Positions 1-9,715 of a stretch of 64,000 nucleotides of DNA are shown piece by piece. A program made the position numbers and the translations under genes. The notes below the pieces were generated by a model. The model made no database searches. It was given only the letters and a program-made list of their open reading frames with translations, and was not told the DNA's origin. This DNA comes from Chitinophaga sp. Ak27 (lineage in GTDB: Bacteria > Bacteroidota > Bacteroidia > Chitinophagales > Chitinophagaceae): NCBI RefSeq assembly GCF_012726295.1, contig NZ_JABAOB010000001.1, positions 186,001 through 250,000 of the forward strand. Reading direction: 5' to 3'. Each line of letters opens with the position of its first letter. The stretch's first letter is position 1.

Positions 1-831
1 ACGGACAGAAGTGGCGAAGCTTTTACGAATACTTAGAAATTGATTGTTTAAATCTTTAGGTGACGAAAGATGGTTGAATGTATAAACCCTATATCGGATG
101 GTCACTTTATCACCTTGTTTCAGATCTGCACCTGTTTCCCTTGAAGTCGATAAACTGGCCATACTATAGTATTTCTGCCTCACGCATGGCGCAGCAATGA
201 TAAACTCCGCCTTGTTTCGTTTTTCATTTTCTTTAAAAACTAAAACACTGTTACCCAGTTCGGTAGCCTGCTCTGTCAATATCCAGATACCCTTCTTCGT
301 TTTCGGAAAATAGATCCCCACTCCCGGAGTGGAAAGATCGCCTGTATTCAAATCCATTTCCGATTCTCCTTCATACTTATTCAACCGGGGTACATTGGTA
401 ATGGTTACAGGCAGGTCTTTATTGTAGTCTTTTTTCTTAAATAAAGGGGGATAGCCGTAATCAAGTACATCAAAACGGTTACCGTTGTATGCTGCCGCAG
501 GCATAATAACATAATTGTCAACCTCCCAATTACTGAACAAAAAGTTTACAGCTACGCCGGCCTTGCTTGCGTTGCCTTTCGCCACTTGAAAAGTAAGGAT
601 TGTTTCTTTGTTGTCAGCAGCGGCGCCCTTTTCTCTTTTACACTCCCACACCGCATCATTCACGGTAACGATGGACCGGTTGTTTTTAAAATCAACATCC
701 AGGCATCTTTCGGGTCTATTTCCATTATAGTACTGCACCTGTGCTTTGATGCTCATCTCCGGCGTGACTTGTTGAGAGAACCCTTGCAGGCAAAATAGAA
801 ATGATATTATAAGGGCTTTTATTCTATTCAT
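1..831 (-). CDS. Secreted protein of unknown function, 3' end cut by window edge
   Basis: An uninterrupted frame of 277 codons runs from an ATG at 831 off the left edge. Residues 1-19 form a basic start plus hydrophobic stretch ending in GFSQ, a plausible Sec signal peptide, so the product is probably periplasmic or exported. The visible part reads as beta-rich, with motifs such as VDNYVIMPAAAYNGNRFDV (about 99-117) and GVGIYFPKTKKGIWILTEQ. I do not recognise the family. Such proteins at the 3' end of SusC/SusD operons are often glycoside hydrolases or lyases, and a beta-sandwich domain preceding a glycosidase barrel would fit, but the diagnostic part lies outside the window. It follows SusC-SusD on the same strand, after a strong hairpin at 1116-1149, so it may be transcribed by readthrough. 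Confidence 0.7.
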   Translation of the reverse strand, partial: MNRIKALIISFLFCLQGFSQQVTPEMSIKAQVQYYNGNRPERCLDVDFKNNRSIVTVNDAVWECKREKGAAADNKETILTFQVAKGNASKAGVAVNFLFSNWEVDNYVIMPAAAYNGNRFDVLDYGYPPLFKKKDYNKDLPVTITNVPRLNKYEGESEMDLNTGDLSTPGVGIYFPKTKKGIWILTEQATELGNSVLVFKENEKRNKAEFIIAAPCVRQKYYSMASLSTSRETGADLKQGDKVTIRYRVYTFNHLSSPKDLNNQFLSIRKSFATSVR

Positions 832-1115
832 GTCGAAATTGATCCAGACTTTATTAAAAAATAAAACATTCAGCTTCTGCTGATAGCAAAAAAGTTGCGG
901 CTATAAAAATATTCATGTATTTAATAACATGTTACCTTAAAATGTAAGCTCCAAAACATAGTCCATTTCCTGAGGTACCTTCTTCAGCAATAAAATCACG
1001 CCTTCTCTACTTTGTGAACCGTCAGGCAAAAATAGTTCTTTTCATCACCTTCTCTAAAAACGGTGGCCGGAGCATTAAAATAAGATTTAAATATACCCTG
1101 ATGATGAAATCAAAG

Positions 1116-1149
1116 TTATTCCGGTGCGTGAAGCCACGCGCCGGAATAA
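1116..1149. terminator. Hairpin terminator after SusD
   Basis: A 15-bp stem (TTATTCCGGTGCGTG pairing with CACGCGCCGGAATAA, one G-T wobble) closes a 4-nt AAGC loop, 40 bp beyond the SusD stop codon. There is no long T-tract on the minus side, so termination may be partial. The rest of the 832-1188 gap shows no gene. Confidence 0.65.
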
Positions 1150-1188
1150 TTATTCAGATATTAATCATCAATACATCCTTATTGTCCT

Positions 1189-2991
1189 TTAGGGGGTATC
1201 CCAACCCGGGTTTTGTGTAAGCATTTTATTACTCCTGGTAATATCTTCCAAAGGGATTGGTGCTAAATAATCCTTCTCAGGTCTAAATTTGAGCCCTGTT
1301 GGAAGTGTCAATTTCCATGGATCATAATAGCCTTTACTGTCCAACTGTTGAGACAGTGTGGTATTAGTAGCAGCGTCATAATCTGCAGGATCGTATCTAA
1401 ATCCACGGGGCCTTGCTGCATCGCCGCTAAATAAAGCATGTGCCCTCCATCGCTTCCAGTCGTCTGTCCTGTAACCTTCCCCAAACAGTTCGGTGTTTCT
1501 TTCATTGCGTACTATTGCCAGCATATTAGAAACTGCATATCCGTAATTGGGCCAGGTAGCATCTACCGTTGGTAAATTACCGGTTAAAGGAGGCATTCCA
1601 ACCCTTCCTCTGATCCTGTCTATATTATCTGTCAGATCTGGTAAAGCATTATTCAGCTCAACATAAGCCTCAACATAGTTGAGCATGATTTCAGGAACCC
1701 GGAAACAGATAGCTGATGTAGTTGGATTACCAGACTGATTGTTGTAATTAATATCAGGATTATTCCCTTTCTTTGGCCAGTAACCTGTAGCAGTAGCGTT
1801 ATAATAATTCGTGCCCAGGTATTCGCAAACAGTGTATACTCTGTTTGGCTCAAGTACATTATTAAAATGATCGCCCGGTACAAATATTGACTGTCCCAAA
1901 CGGGGATCCAATGCCGCTTTCAGATCAGTTAAACAGGAAGCTCCTTTCTTTGGGAATAACGCAACATTTGTGACATCTATTGTTTGCCCGTTTTTATCCA
2001 GGAAGCTTTGTATCAATCCCAAAGTATATCCCCGGTTAAAATATCCAACTGTCGTCCACCAATTAAGGCCGTTGCCGTTGGCACCAGTAATATTGTTTGA
2101 ATAAGTACGGCTTAGTGTAACTTCATTAATGTCAGCATAATTTTCACGGTTAAATAAATTGAAGTAATCTTTATCTGGATGACCGGTGTTATAAACCATA
2201 CCGGCAAAGTTTCCCGACAGCGACTTCAATTGAGTATAAGCATCCACTACTTTCTGGAAATAGACATTGGCATTTGCAGTAGAACTGGAAGGCGTACCTG
2301 CATGATACTTGGCCCATGTTGCTTCAAAAAGCGCTACCCTTGATTTATAAATCAGGGCTGTTTCTTTATTGATTCTATTAACACCAACAGCCGACTTTGT
2401 ACCTAACAATTGAATAGATCTATCAATCAATGCCATCACAGAATCCACCACAAGGGCTCGACTGTCTCTTTTTTTGGTTAATGCCTCTTGATCATTCGGA
2501 CTGATCACATGTGAATACCAGGGGACATCACCAAACATTTTTACAAGATTGTGATAAACATATGCCTTTAAAAAACAGGCTTCACCCAACGTTTGCTGGT
2601 AGGCAGCTGGCGGTTCCTTGCACTTCTGGTAATTATCGAAGAAATAATTAATTTCATATACATGACTCCAACTCCATCCGCCGCTACCGGCATCAACAGG
2701 TGTAACTGTTTGCCCATTCATGTAACCTTTGAAGCCTCCAACATAACCGCCTCCCATCATATTATCGGAAACATCATCCGCCCAAAAGTTGGTTTCGGGC
2801 AACCAGCTATACTTGCCAACAATATACATATCCAGTTGCTGGGCAGTTTGCCAATAGTTTGACTGAGACAAGGTATCGAGGGGACCTTTATCTAAAAACT
2901 TTTTACAGGAAGCAAATGACAGGGCAATGCCAATTCCAAGTATCCATTTGGGCCAATTGCTGTTTCTGTAGTTAAAATATTCCTTTTTCAT
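1189..2991 (-). CDS. SusD/RagB family outer-membrane glycan-binding lipoprotein
   Basis: This 600-residue protein is the surface glycan-binding partner of the SusC gene that precedes it. The N-terminus has a hydrophobic stretch ending in the lipobox FASC, with C29 as the likely lipidated residue, followed by the KKFLDKGP start typical of SusD proteins. The family's alpha-helical TPR-like body is suggested by the LGEACFLKAYVYHNLVKMFGDVPW segment (family signature of aromatic and Asp/Pro residues) and by the C-terminal ending DITRSNKMLTQNPGW. Length is normal for the family. It starts 24 bp after the SusC stop, so the two are one transcription unit. The substrate is not readable from sequence; the neighbouring catabolic genes hint at an oxidised or amino sugar. 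Confidence 0.95.
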   Translation of the reverse strand: MKKEYFNYRNSNWPKWILGIGIALSFASCKKFLDKGPLDTLSQSNYWQTAQQLDMYIVGKYSWLPETNFWADDVSDNMMGGGYVGGFKGYMNGQTVTPVDAGSGGWSWSHVYEINYFFDNYQKCKEPPAAYQQTLGEACFLKAYVYHNLVKMFGDVPWYSHVISPNDQEALTKKRDSRALVVDSVMALIDRSIQLLGTKSAVGVNRINKETALIYKSRVALFEATWAKYHAGTPSSSTANANVYFQKVVDAYTQLKSLSGNFAGMVYNTGHPDKDYFNLFNRENYADINEVTLSRTYSNNITGANGNGLNWWTTVGYFNRGYTLGLIQSFLDKNGQTIDVTNVALFPKKGASCLTDLKAALDPRLGQSIFVPGDHFNNVLEPNRVYTVCEYLGTNYYNATATGYWPKKGNNPDINYNNQSGNPTTSAICFRVPEIMLNYVEAYVELNNALPDLTDNIDRIRGRVGMPPLTGNLPTVDATWPNYGYAVSNMLAIVRNERNTELFGEGYRTDDWKRWRAHALFSGDAARPRGFRYDPADYDAATNTTLSQQLDSKGYYDPWKLTLPTGLKFRPEKDYLAPIPLEDITRSNKMLTQNPGWDTP

Positions 2992-3015
2992 TGTTTAAAC
3001 TTTTGAATGAAATAA

Positions 3016-6000
3016 TCAGAATCCCAGGTTGATACCAAACGAGTAATTAGCTTGCTGAAAATAGTTTCTACCCACCCAGCTGCTGTAAGAATTAGATGCC
3101 GGCATTTCCGGATCAACCCAATATGGCAATGAAGCGGAACGGAATGTAAACATGTTTTCACCTGAAAAATACACTTTGCAGCTCTGCAGCTTTGCTCTTT
3201 GAAGCCACCTTGTAGGCAAACTATATGTTAATTGTACATTTTTCACACGCATATAGGCAAGGCTAATTAGATACCGGTCGCTGGGCTGGAAGTTTTTAAA
3301 CCCATCACCTCCTATATAGGGTCTGGGGAAAAACGCATTCGTATTAGTTCCCAGCTTCGCCAATAATTCAGGTGACGTTGTTGCATCGCGATAAAAGTCA
3401 AGTTGCTTTTCTCCTTTGTAAACATTCACATCTGAGTTATTGCCCGTTTCTGATCCCATTCCCCAATAATACATAGAGTAGTTACCTACCTGATCCCGTT
3501 TAGCTACCCCTTGCAAAAGCATGGAAAAATCAAGCCGTCCTGCCTCATTGAAAGCATAACCCACATTTACATTCACGCTGTAATTGTACCTTGGAGTAGT
3601 GTTTCCTATTATTTTCCTGTCGCCGGGATTTTCAACACTTCCATCTCCAGTATAGATCTCATTCGGATGTTTAGCATCTAATTTTTCGTACTTCACATCG
3701 CCGGGATACCATTTGGAACTGAATAAATTCTGGCTTGTCTTTAAAGTACCATCCGGGTTAAAATCACCAGTATTTAATAACCGTTCAACATGATAGCCCC
3801 AGATATCACCCATTTTCATCCCGGGATACCATTGTCCTATATAATTTTTAGCCACATTATATTTGGTAATGGTACTTTGTGCATCGGCAACATATATACG
3901 TACTCCATAGTCTAGCTTTTTACCGATCATATCTTTCCAGCCTAATTGCAATTCAAAACCTTTGGTAACAAATGCCGCGTTGTTTACATAAGGGGCAGAA
4001 GTGCCCAATACAGAAGGGACAGGACTGGGAGGTCCTAACATATCCCATGAGCGCCTGTTAAACCATTCAAGCTCGGCAGAAAGCCTGCTATCCAAAAACT
4101 TCGTCTCTGCTCCTATGTTAAAGGTGGTAATCTTATTCCAGGTGATATCAGGATTAAGTATGCCCGGAGTATTTACATAAGGAACGGTTTGATTGCCAAA
4201 TACCCAAGGAGTGTTAGGGCTTACCGATAATGTAGGTATATACAAGAAATTGGCGATATTACCCTGGTCGCCCAACGTACCATAAGAAACACGTAACTTT
4301 GCGAAATTTACAACTCGTTTTACGCCATCCCAGAATTTTTCATTGCTCACATTCCATCCAGCTGAAGCTGAAGGGAAAAAACCCCAACGTTTATCTTGTG
4401 CATAACGCGCAGATCCGTCATAGCGCCCGTTTAACTCAAGTAGGAAACGTCCACCATAATCATAATTGAGCCTCCCAAAATATCCCATCGTGGACCATGT
4501 GCTCATAGCATCGCTTGCTGTCTTGTTTTGCTGAGACAGATTGATGGAATAGTTATTGGGGATCAGCATATTCTTGCCACTTCCTGACAAACCGCGGTTA
4601 TTTGTTTCCTCTGCCTGAATACCTGTTTGTACTTTAACAAAATGTCTACCTATACTCCTATTATACGAAGTATAAGCCTGGATGGTCCAGTAATTGGAAA
4701 AATTACTTGTTTTTGAAATGGAAGAACTGCCGGAAGTCGTTGTTCTTCCATCAGCGTAAAAACGATCAATCACCTGGTTGTTTAAAGATTGGTAATCCTG
4801 GAAGAACATTCTCCATGTACCGTCCACATGTATATCCCAACCTTTTGCAGGGTTAAGGTTCAACTCCAGCACATTATCCAGGCGATGCTCATCATTATCG
4901 CTTTGACCTCCCTGGATTCCGGGATTAATACGACTGGATTGATTGTATTCTCCATTGGGATTCTTCACCGGAACAACCGGCCATGCACCATACATAAAAC
5001 CATATAGCAATCCCATACCAGCACCTTGAAATGTAGGGGCAACCGTTCTGGCCAAAGAATAACGGGTACGGAAACCCAGCTTGATCCAATTATTGATATC
5101 CGTATTAAACCCGCCATTCAGACTGAAACGTTTGTAGTTATCAATATCTGAAATAAATTTGAAAATACCGGGTTGATTAAGATAACCTGCGGATACAAAA
5201 TAATTGGTTTTTTCAGTCCCCCCTCTAAGCGACAATTCATGTGACTGCCTCTGCGAATTTTTCAGCCATACCTTAAACCAGTTAGTATTGGTCATTCCAT
5301 TTTGCCCCCATCCCCAGGATCCATCTGCCAACAAGGGTACCAGTTCCTCCTGTGTATACTTACCAGGATTTTCAACGTTGCCTTTGATGATTGCAAGTTG
5401 ATCAGGATTGAAATATACGCTCTGCTGAGAGTTGAGATATGACTCATTTCTTACCAGGGCAAAGGTATATGCATCCTGAGGGTTAGGATAATTGATCGGC
5501 TTTACAATGGAATAATTGCCTGAATACGTAAATATTGGCTTTTGATTTCTCCTTCCTTTCTTTAAAGTTACCATCAACACCCCATAAGGCGCACGGGATC
5601 CGTAGATAGCGCTGGCAGCAGCATCCTTTAAAACAGTTATACTTTCTACGTCATCCGGATTCAGTGTATTAAAATCTTCCATGTTAGTAGGGATTCCATC
5701 AATCACTACTAAAGGAGGAGTGCTGCTGTTTAAAGAAGCTGTTCCCCTGATCGCAATAGTTTGTGCCGCGCCGGGAGCAAAGCCAGAGGAAGGCGAGCTA
5801 AATGCTATCCCGTTGGCATTTCCCTGCAACAATGCTGTAACATTGGCTGCCGGCCTGTTTTCCAAATCTTTTGAGGTAATAACCTGTACTGCACCTGTAA
5901 GGTTTGCTTTCTTCTGTGTACCATAGCCCACTACCACTACTTCATCCAGTTTGCTATCCCCTTCTTTCAACGTTACTTCAACGCTGCTTTGCGTTGTAAT

Positions 6001-6342
6001 ATTCAATTCAGCATTTGAATATCCAACGTAGGAGAAGATTAATATATCGCCTGCTTTTACTCCTATTGAAAAGCTACCATCGGCATTGGTTTTTGTGCCA
6101 CCTGATTTACCTTTTACTTTTATCGAAACGCCTCCCAGCGGCTGTCCTTTTTCATTTCTTACAACACCTTTAACTGTTTGGTCTACTGCATGATTGTACT
6201 CGTTTTTTATCTCACCTGCACTTCCAATAAATGCAAATCCCTGCAGGTTTATCAATGAAAAAAAAGTCAAAATTTCAACATAACGGAGTACTTTTTTAAA
6301 AGGAAACGGACTACACTTTACATCGCAAATACAATTTTTCAT
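3016..6342 (-). CDS. SusC/RagA family TonB-linked outer-membrane transporter
   Basis: TonB-dependent importer forming the outer-membrane pore for the SusD at 1189-2991. After a signal-like hydrophobic segment comes a carboxypeptidase-D regulatory-like domain (VKGVVRNEKGQPLGGVSIKV), then the conserved LDEVVVVGYGTQKKANLTGA motif that opens the plug, then a roughly 700-residue barrel ending in SFGINLGF. There is no STN domain, which agrees with the absence of an adjacent FecI/FecR pair. The frame is open upstream to a TTG at 6384, with ATG codons at 6375, 6372 and 6342; I chose 6342 (1108 residues) because it puts Lys next to Met ahead of the hydrophobic segment, but 6375 is possible. About 230 bp separate it from the ROK gene, enough for its own promoter. 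Confidence 0.93.
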   Translation of the reverse strand: MKNCICDVKCSPFPFKKVLRYVEILTFFSLINLQGFAFIGSAGEIKNEYNHAVDQTVKGVVRNEKGQPLGGVSIKVKGKSGGTKTNADGSFSIGVKAGDILIFSYVGYSNAELNITTQSSVEVTLKEGDSKLDEVVVVGYGTQKKANLTGAVQVITSKDLENRPAANVTALLQGNANGIAFSSPSSGFAPGAAQTIAIRGTASLNSSTPPLVVIDGIPTNMEDFNTLNPDDVESITVLKDAAASAIYGSRAPYGVLMVTLKKGRRNQKPIFTYSGNYSIVKPINYPNPQDAYTFALVRNESYLNSQQSVYFNPDQLAIIKGNVENPGKYTQEELVPLLADGSWGWGQNGMTNTNWFKVWLKNSQRQSHELSLRGGTEKTNYFVSAGYLNQPGIFKFISDIDNYKRFSLNGGFNTDINNWIKLGFRTRYSLARTVAPTFQGAGMGLLYGFMYGAWPVVPVKNPNGEYNQSSRINPGIQGGQSDNDEHRLDNVLELNLNPAKGWDIHVDGTWRMFFQDYQSLNNQVIDRFYADGRTTTSGSSSISKTSNFSNYWTIQAYTSYNRSIGRHFVKVQTGIQAEETNNRGLSGSGKNMLIPNNYSINLSQQNKTASDAMSTWSTMGYFGRLNYDYGGRFLLELNGRYDGSARYAQDKRWGFFPSASAGWNVSNEKFWDGVKRVVNFAKLRVSYGTLGDQGNIANFLYIPTLSVSPNTPWVFGNQTVPYVNTPGILNPDITWNKITTFNIGAETKFLDSRLSAELEWFNRRSWDMLGPPSPVPSVLGTSAPYVNNAAFVTKGFELQLGWKDMIGKKLDYGVRIYVADAQSTITKYNVAKNYIGQWYPGMKMGDIWGYHVERLLNTGDFNPDGTLKTSQNLFSSKWYPGDVKYEKLDAKHPNEIYTGDGSVENPGDRKIIGNTTPRYNYSVNVNVGYAFNEAGRLDFSMLLQGVAKRDQVGNYSMYYWGMGSETGNNSDVNVYKGEKQLDFYRDATTSPELLAKLGTNTNAFFPRPYIGGDGFKNFQPSDRYLISLAYMRVKNVQLTYSLPTRWLQRAKLQSCKVYFSGENMFTFRSASLPYWVDPEMPASNSYSSWVGRNYFQQANYSFGINLGF

Positions 6343-6575
6343 AACTGAATTTTGGTTGATAAAAAAATTCATCATGCCCGGCAAAGCATCAATGTGTGGT
6401 TATCAGACGGGAGGTTGTTACCGCATTCTCCCACTTCTTCGTCTAAATACTATTGTTCATAGGCAATCCTTTTTAGTTAAAAATCAGAGGGGCTATTAGC
6501 AATGATGAGAATCCCGTGCTCCTAAATAAATTTGAAATACTTATGGGTTACAAACTTGAATGCCTAACTATGCAG

Positions 6576-7568
6576 TTATGCATCAAGCAGTTTTACATCC
6601 GCCTGCAATTTGTGCTTCAGAAAAAGAGCTGCTCCTCGGGCACTGCCAAACTCCTGCATGTTTGAAATAACAATAGGAACCGGTTCGCCTACAGGGTAAC
6701 GAAATACCTGCCTATTCACTGCTGCCTGTACATGATCAAGGAATAAGTCTGCAGCCAGCGTGGCACCACCACCTAAAATGATGATCTCCGGCGAATAGGC
6801 ATGAACAGCATTTACAATCAAATTTGCCAGGTTATTGCTCCAGTTTTCTAATTCGCGAAGACAGAGTGCATCCTTACTACGGCAGGCGTTAATGATTTTT
6901 TCAAAATCTATGGATATTGGATCAGAAAAATAGTCATCTGATAATATACTGGTGATGCCTCTCTGAATGGCACCCCTTACTTGTAATACAAGGGCCGTTG
7001 CGGAACACAGTGTTTCTCCCGTTCCATAATTCCCTGTTAAACAAAACAGGTTACCTGAAGAATTTTGAATAAGATGGCCAACCTGCACGCCAAACTGCAG
7101 GCCGCGATTTGTTAACATTTTCCCGTCAATAATAACACCTGAGCCCACTCCTGTGCCAATGGTCAGCCCAACCACCCAGTCATGGTCCATTGCTAATCCT
7201 GCATATTTCTCGGCATATACCGCCAAACGTCCGTCATTATCCGCAATAACAGGCACCTTAAAAACCTCTTTTAACTTTGCCACCAAAGGATAACCTTCCA
7301 GCATTTTAAATTTTCCCGGCAGATACACTACTCCTTTATCCGGATGAATGACGCCTGAAAGACTAAGTCCTATGCCTGCTAATTCGCCATTCAGTTCCTG
7401 TTTTATGCTTTCAACCGTCACCAGCATGGTGTTAAATAAAGCTTCCGCCCCCGCACTGGCATAAGAAGGAGTATAAAAAGCTTTATGTGTGTGTCCGTCC
7501 ATATTCATCACAACCACTTTTAACCTGGTTCCCCCGGCATCAAATGCTACTATGTATTGTTCTTTCAT
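6576..7568 (-). CDS. ROK family sugar kinase-like protein with degenerate zinc motif
   Basis: 330 residues with the ASKHA fold. The N-terminal phosphate loop is AFDAGGTRLK (8-17), the second ATP motif is GLTIGTGVGSGVI (134-146), and the acidic residue of the NDG motif is D112. ROK proteins usually bind zinc through H165 and a CxCGxxGCxE motif; here H165 and C176 remain but the later two cysteines are T178 and T183, with E185 kept. Kinase activity on a hexose or amino sugar is the family expectation; loss of the zinc ligands makes a non-catalytic sensor or altered specificity possible. No N-terminal HTH is present, so it is not an NagC-type repressor. The start overlaps the stop of the upstream FAD oxidoreductase (ATGA), implying translational coupling. 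Confidence 0.85.
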   Translation of the reverse strand: MKEQYIVAFDAGGTRLKVVVMNMDGHTHKAFYTPSYASAGAEALFNTMLVTVESIKQELNGELAGIGLSLSGVIHPDKGVVYLPGKFKMLEGYPLVAKLKEVFKVPVIADNDGRLAVYAEKYAGLAMDHDWVVGLTIGTGVGSGVIIDGKMLTNRGLQFGVQVGHLIQNSSGNLFCLTGNYGTGETLCSATALVLQVRGAIQRGITSILSDDYFSDPISIDFEKIINACRSKDALCLRELENWSNNLANLIVNAVHAYSPEIIILGGGATLAADLFLDHVQAAVNRQVFRYPVGEPVPIVISNMQEFGSARGAALFLKHKLQADVKLLDA

Positions 7569-8899
7569 GGCGCTTTAATAATTGCCCCCTGCTGCAGGAG
7601 ATATTGTTTTAATAATCTGGTATCAAGTGCCACCGGCGAAATATTCTTCTCTGCGCATAATGCAGATGCAACGCCTGCAGCTTCTCCCATCGCCATACAT
7701 TGGGCCATGGAACGTACGCTACTGTGCGCAACATGACTGGCACTGAAACATCTGCCAGCAACCAATATGTTCCTGGTATTTCGTGGAATCAATGTACGGT
7801 ATGGGATACCGACCGTTTTTCCTTCAGGGAGGTATTTCCATTTTGTATCTTCTCCATCATGATGGTCCTCCATTGGCGCACCGCACAAGCCAATCTGGTC
7901 ATCAAATTGTTTGGCCAACAATACATCCTCCTCCGTCAATCTGTACTCACCATATACCCTTCTGGTTTCCCTGATGCCGATTTGTATACCAAACGTAGAA
8001 AGTGCTGCTTTTTCATACCCCGGCACATAATCTTTCAGGAACCGGATGTATTCCAATGCCTGCAACCTTCCTTTCATTTCAGCCCTGCTAAGAAATTCAG
8101 GATCAGTGGCGTTAATCGTTTTCCCGTCCGTTACCTGATACGACTTTAAACGGGTCATTATGGTAGCCATCATTCCATCTACAGGGGTAATATGATCGCT
8201 TCCTTCTTTCCTTGGTAAATCATATTTTCCACTTTCAGCGGCCTGTTCCATTAATTGATGAAACGCTTCTTTGGAAACCGCCTTTCTTTTTGCCGCATCA
8301 ACATTCACCATTTTAAAAGTGGTAGTCAATGTTTGCGCCGGCTCCAGTTCTCCCGCCAGTTCATAATCGAATCCGGCTAAATAAACAATGTCCGCATCCC
8401 CAGTGGTATCAATAAATTGTTTGGCGGTATAATATACCTGGCCAATTTTTGTTGACACTATTAATCCTGTAATACGGCCATCTTCTTTCACTACATCCTG
8501 CACCCATGCATTCAGAAGTATATGGCAACCCGCCTTAGCAACCAGTGCTTCCCAAACAACTTTCAGATATTCGGGATGATAAGTAATCCCTGTGCCGGCG
8601 CCAAAAGTATTAGGTCTTTCAAAACAGGCATTGTAAACATTCAGTTCTTTCACTACATCATCGGCAATCCCCCCAACTATTTTTGTTGCTTGTTTACCAG
8701 GTGTGTAATAACCATAGAATGTATCCAGCACAGCTGTACTAATACCACCTAAAAAAGGTAATCGTTCAATGAGTAACGTTTTTGCGCCCATTCTGGCCGC
8801 TGCGATTGCCGCTGTGGAACCGGCGGAACCAGCACCTACCACTATTACATCATACGGATCTTTTACTTCTATGCCCTTGGCATAATTTATCACACTCAT
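7565..8899 (-). CDS. FAD-dependent oxidoreductase
   Basis: 444 residues. The Rossmann motif VIVVGAGSAGSTAA (18-31), the following acidic LLIERLPFLGG segment, and the C-terminal NILVAGRCFSASHVAHSSVRSM region that closes the FAD site place it in the FAD_oxidored (PF12831-like) group. There is no signal peptide, so it is cytoplasmic, unlike many GMC enzymes. Members are common in bacterial carbohydrate loci but few have a known substrate. It lies 21 bp after the SDR gene and overlaps the ROK gene by 4 bp in a four-gene operon. A role in oxidising or dehydrating a sugar-derived acid or ketone is inference from context only. An alternative is a tricarballylate-type or precorrin-type dehydrogenase by fold. 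Confidence 0.85.
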   Translation of the reverse strand: MSVINYAKGIEVKDPYDVIVVGAGSAGSTAAIAAARMGAKTLLIERLPFLGGISTAVLDTFYGYYTPGKQATKIVGGIADDVVKELNVYNACFERPNTFGAGTGITYHPEYLKVVWEALVAKAGCHILLNAWVQDVVKEDGRITGLIVSTKIGQVYYTAKQFIDTTGDADIVYLAGFDYELAGELEPAQTLTTTFKMVNVDAAKRKAVSKEAFHQLMEQAAESGKYDLPRKEGSDHITPVDGMMATIMTRLKSYQVTDGKTINATDPEFLSRAEMKGRLQALEYIRFLKDYVPGYEKAALSTFGIQIGIRETRRVYGEYRLTEEDVLLAKQFDDQIGLCGAPMEDHHDGEDTKWKYLPEGKTVGIPYRTLIPRNTRNILVAGRCFSASHVAHSSVRSMAQCMAMGEAAGVASALCAEKNISPVALDTRLLKQYLLQQGAIIKAP

Positions 8900-8920
8900 T
8901 TCTACTTTTAAAATTTGTGA

Positions 8921-9703
8921 TTATGAAATACTCCAGCCTGCATCAACAACCAGCGTTTCACCTGTAACCATGCAGGCCGCCTCACTTAGTAAAAAAGTGG
9001 CTGCTTTTGCTACATCCATTACATCCATAACAGCGCCTGCCAGCGGTTGCTTGGTTTTCATAAAAGAAACAATCGCTTCATTCTCTGATGCTCTTTCGCT
9101 CATTTTTGTCAATGCCAGCCCAGGTGCTATCGCATTTATCCTGATGTTGTCTTTAGCATAAAAAGCAGCAGCAGCCTTCGTCATACTGATAATGGCCCCT
9201 TTGCCTGCTGCATACGCTATTGCACTGAAATTATTTGCTTCGGGAGAAAAAGCTAATACACTCGACATATTCAGTATGACCCCTCTCCTTCCTTTTCCAT
9301 CGGGTTCCTGTAAAAGCATTTCATTCAATACATATTTACACATCTGGAACTGAGTTGTCAGATTAATTCTTAAAGTTTCTTCCCATCCTTCCAGTGTACA
9401 TGCATGCAAGGGACCATCTCCAAACTTTCTGCCGCTTACACCCGCTACATTAAACAGTCCATCTATACGTCCGTATTTTTTTACGCAGGATGACACCAGT
9501 GTATCAACAATGCGCTCATCAGTTAAATCACCGGTCATGTAATCAACGCTGAGCTTCATTGAATTAATTTCTTTCTGCAAGCATTCACATTGGTCAGACT
9601 CTTTGCCAATATAAAACACATGGCCACCTGCTTTAAGCAGTAGCTTTATTGTTGCCGCTGCAATGCCGGAGGCACCCGTAACTATATATACTTTTCCCCT
9701 CAT
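8921..9703 (-). CDS. SDR family NAD(P)-dependent oxidoreductase
   Basis: 260 residues of the classical short-chain dehydrogenase type. The catalytic set is present: N in NVAG (85-88), S147/S148 in NMSS, and Y164 with K168 in YAAGK. The C-terminal INAIAPGLALTKM segment is also typical. The cofactor-binding turn is odd: it reads VTGASGIA (8-15), one residue shorter than the TGxxxGxG consensus, and the third glycine is Ala. The frame is otherwise clean. Cytoplasmic. Likely interconverts a keto and hydroxy group of a sugar or sugar acid made by the neighbouring enzymes. It begins 12 bp after the SIS gene and is followed by the FAD oxidoreductase. Confidence 0.9.
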   Translation of the reverse strand: MRGKVYIVTGASGIAAATIKLLLKAGGHVFYIGKESDQCECLQKEINSMKLSVDYMTGDLTDERIVDTLVSSCVKKYGRIDGLFNVAGVSGRKFGDGPLHACTLEGWEETLRINLTTQFQMCKYVLNEMLLQEPDGKGRRGVILNMSSVLAFSPEANNFSAIAYAAGKGAIISMTKAAAAFYAKDNIRINAIAPGLALTKMSERASENEAIVSFMKTKQPLAGAVMDVMDVAKAATFLLSEAACMVTGETLVVDAGWSIS

Positions 9704-9715
9704 TTCCCCCTTGTA

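Noticed and set aside
7700..8149. A 149-codon plus-strand frame
   Set aside because: It is antisense to conserved parts of the FAD oxidoreductase.
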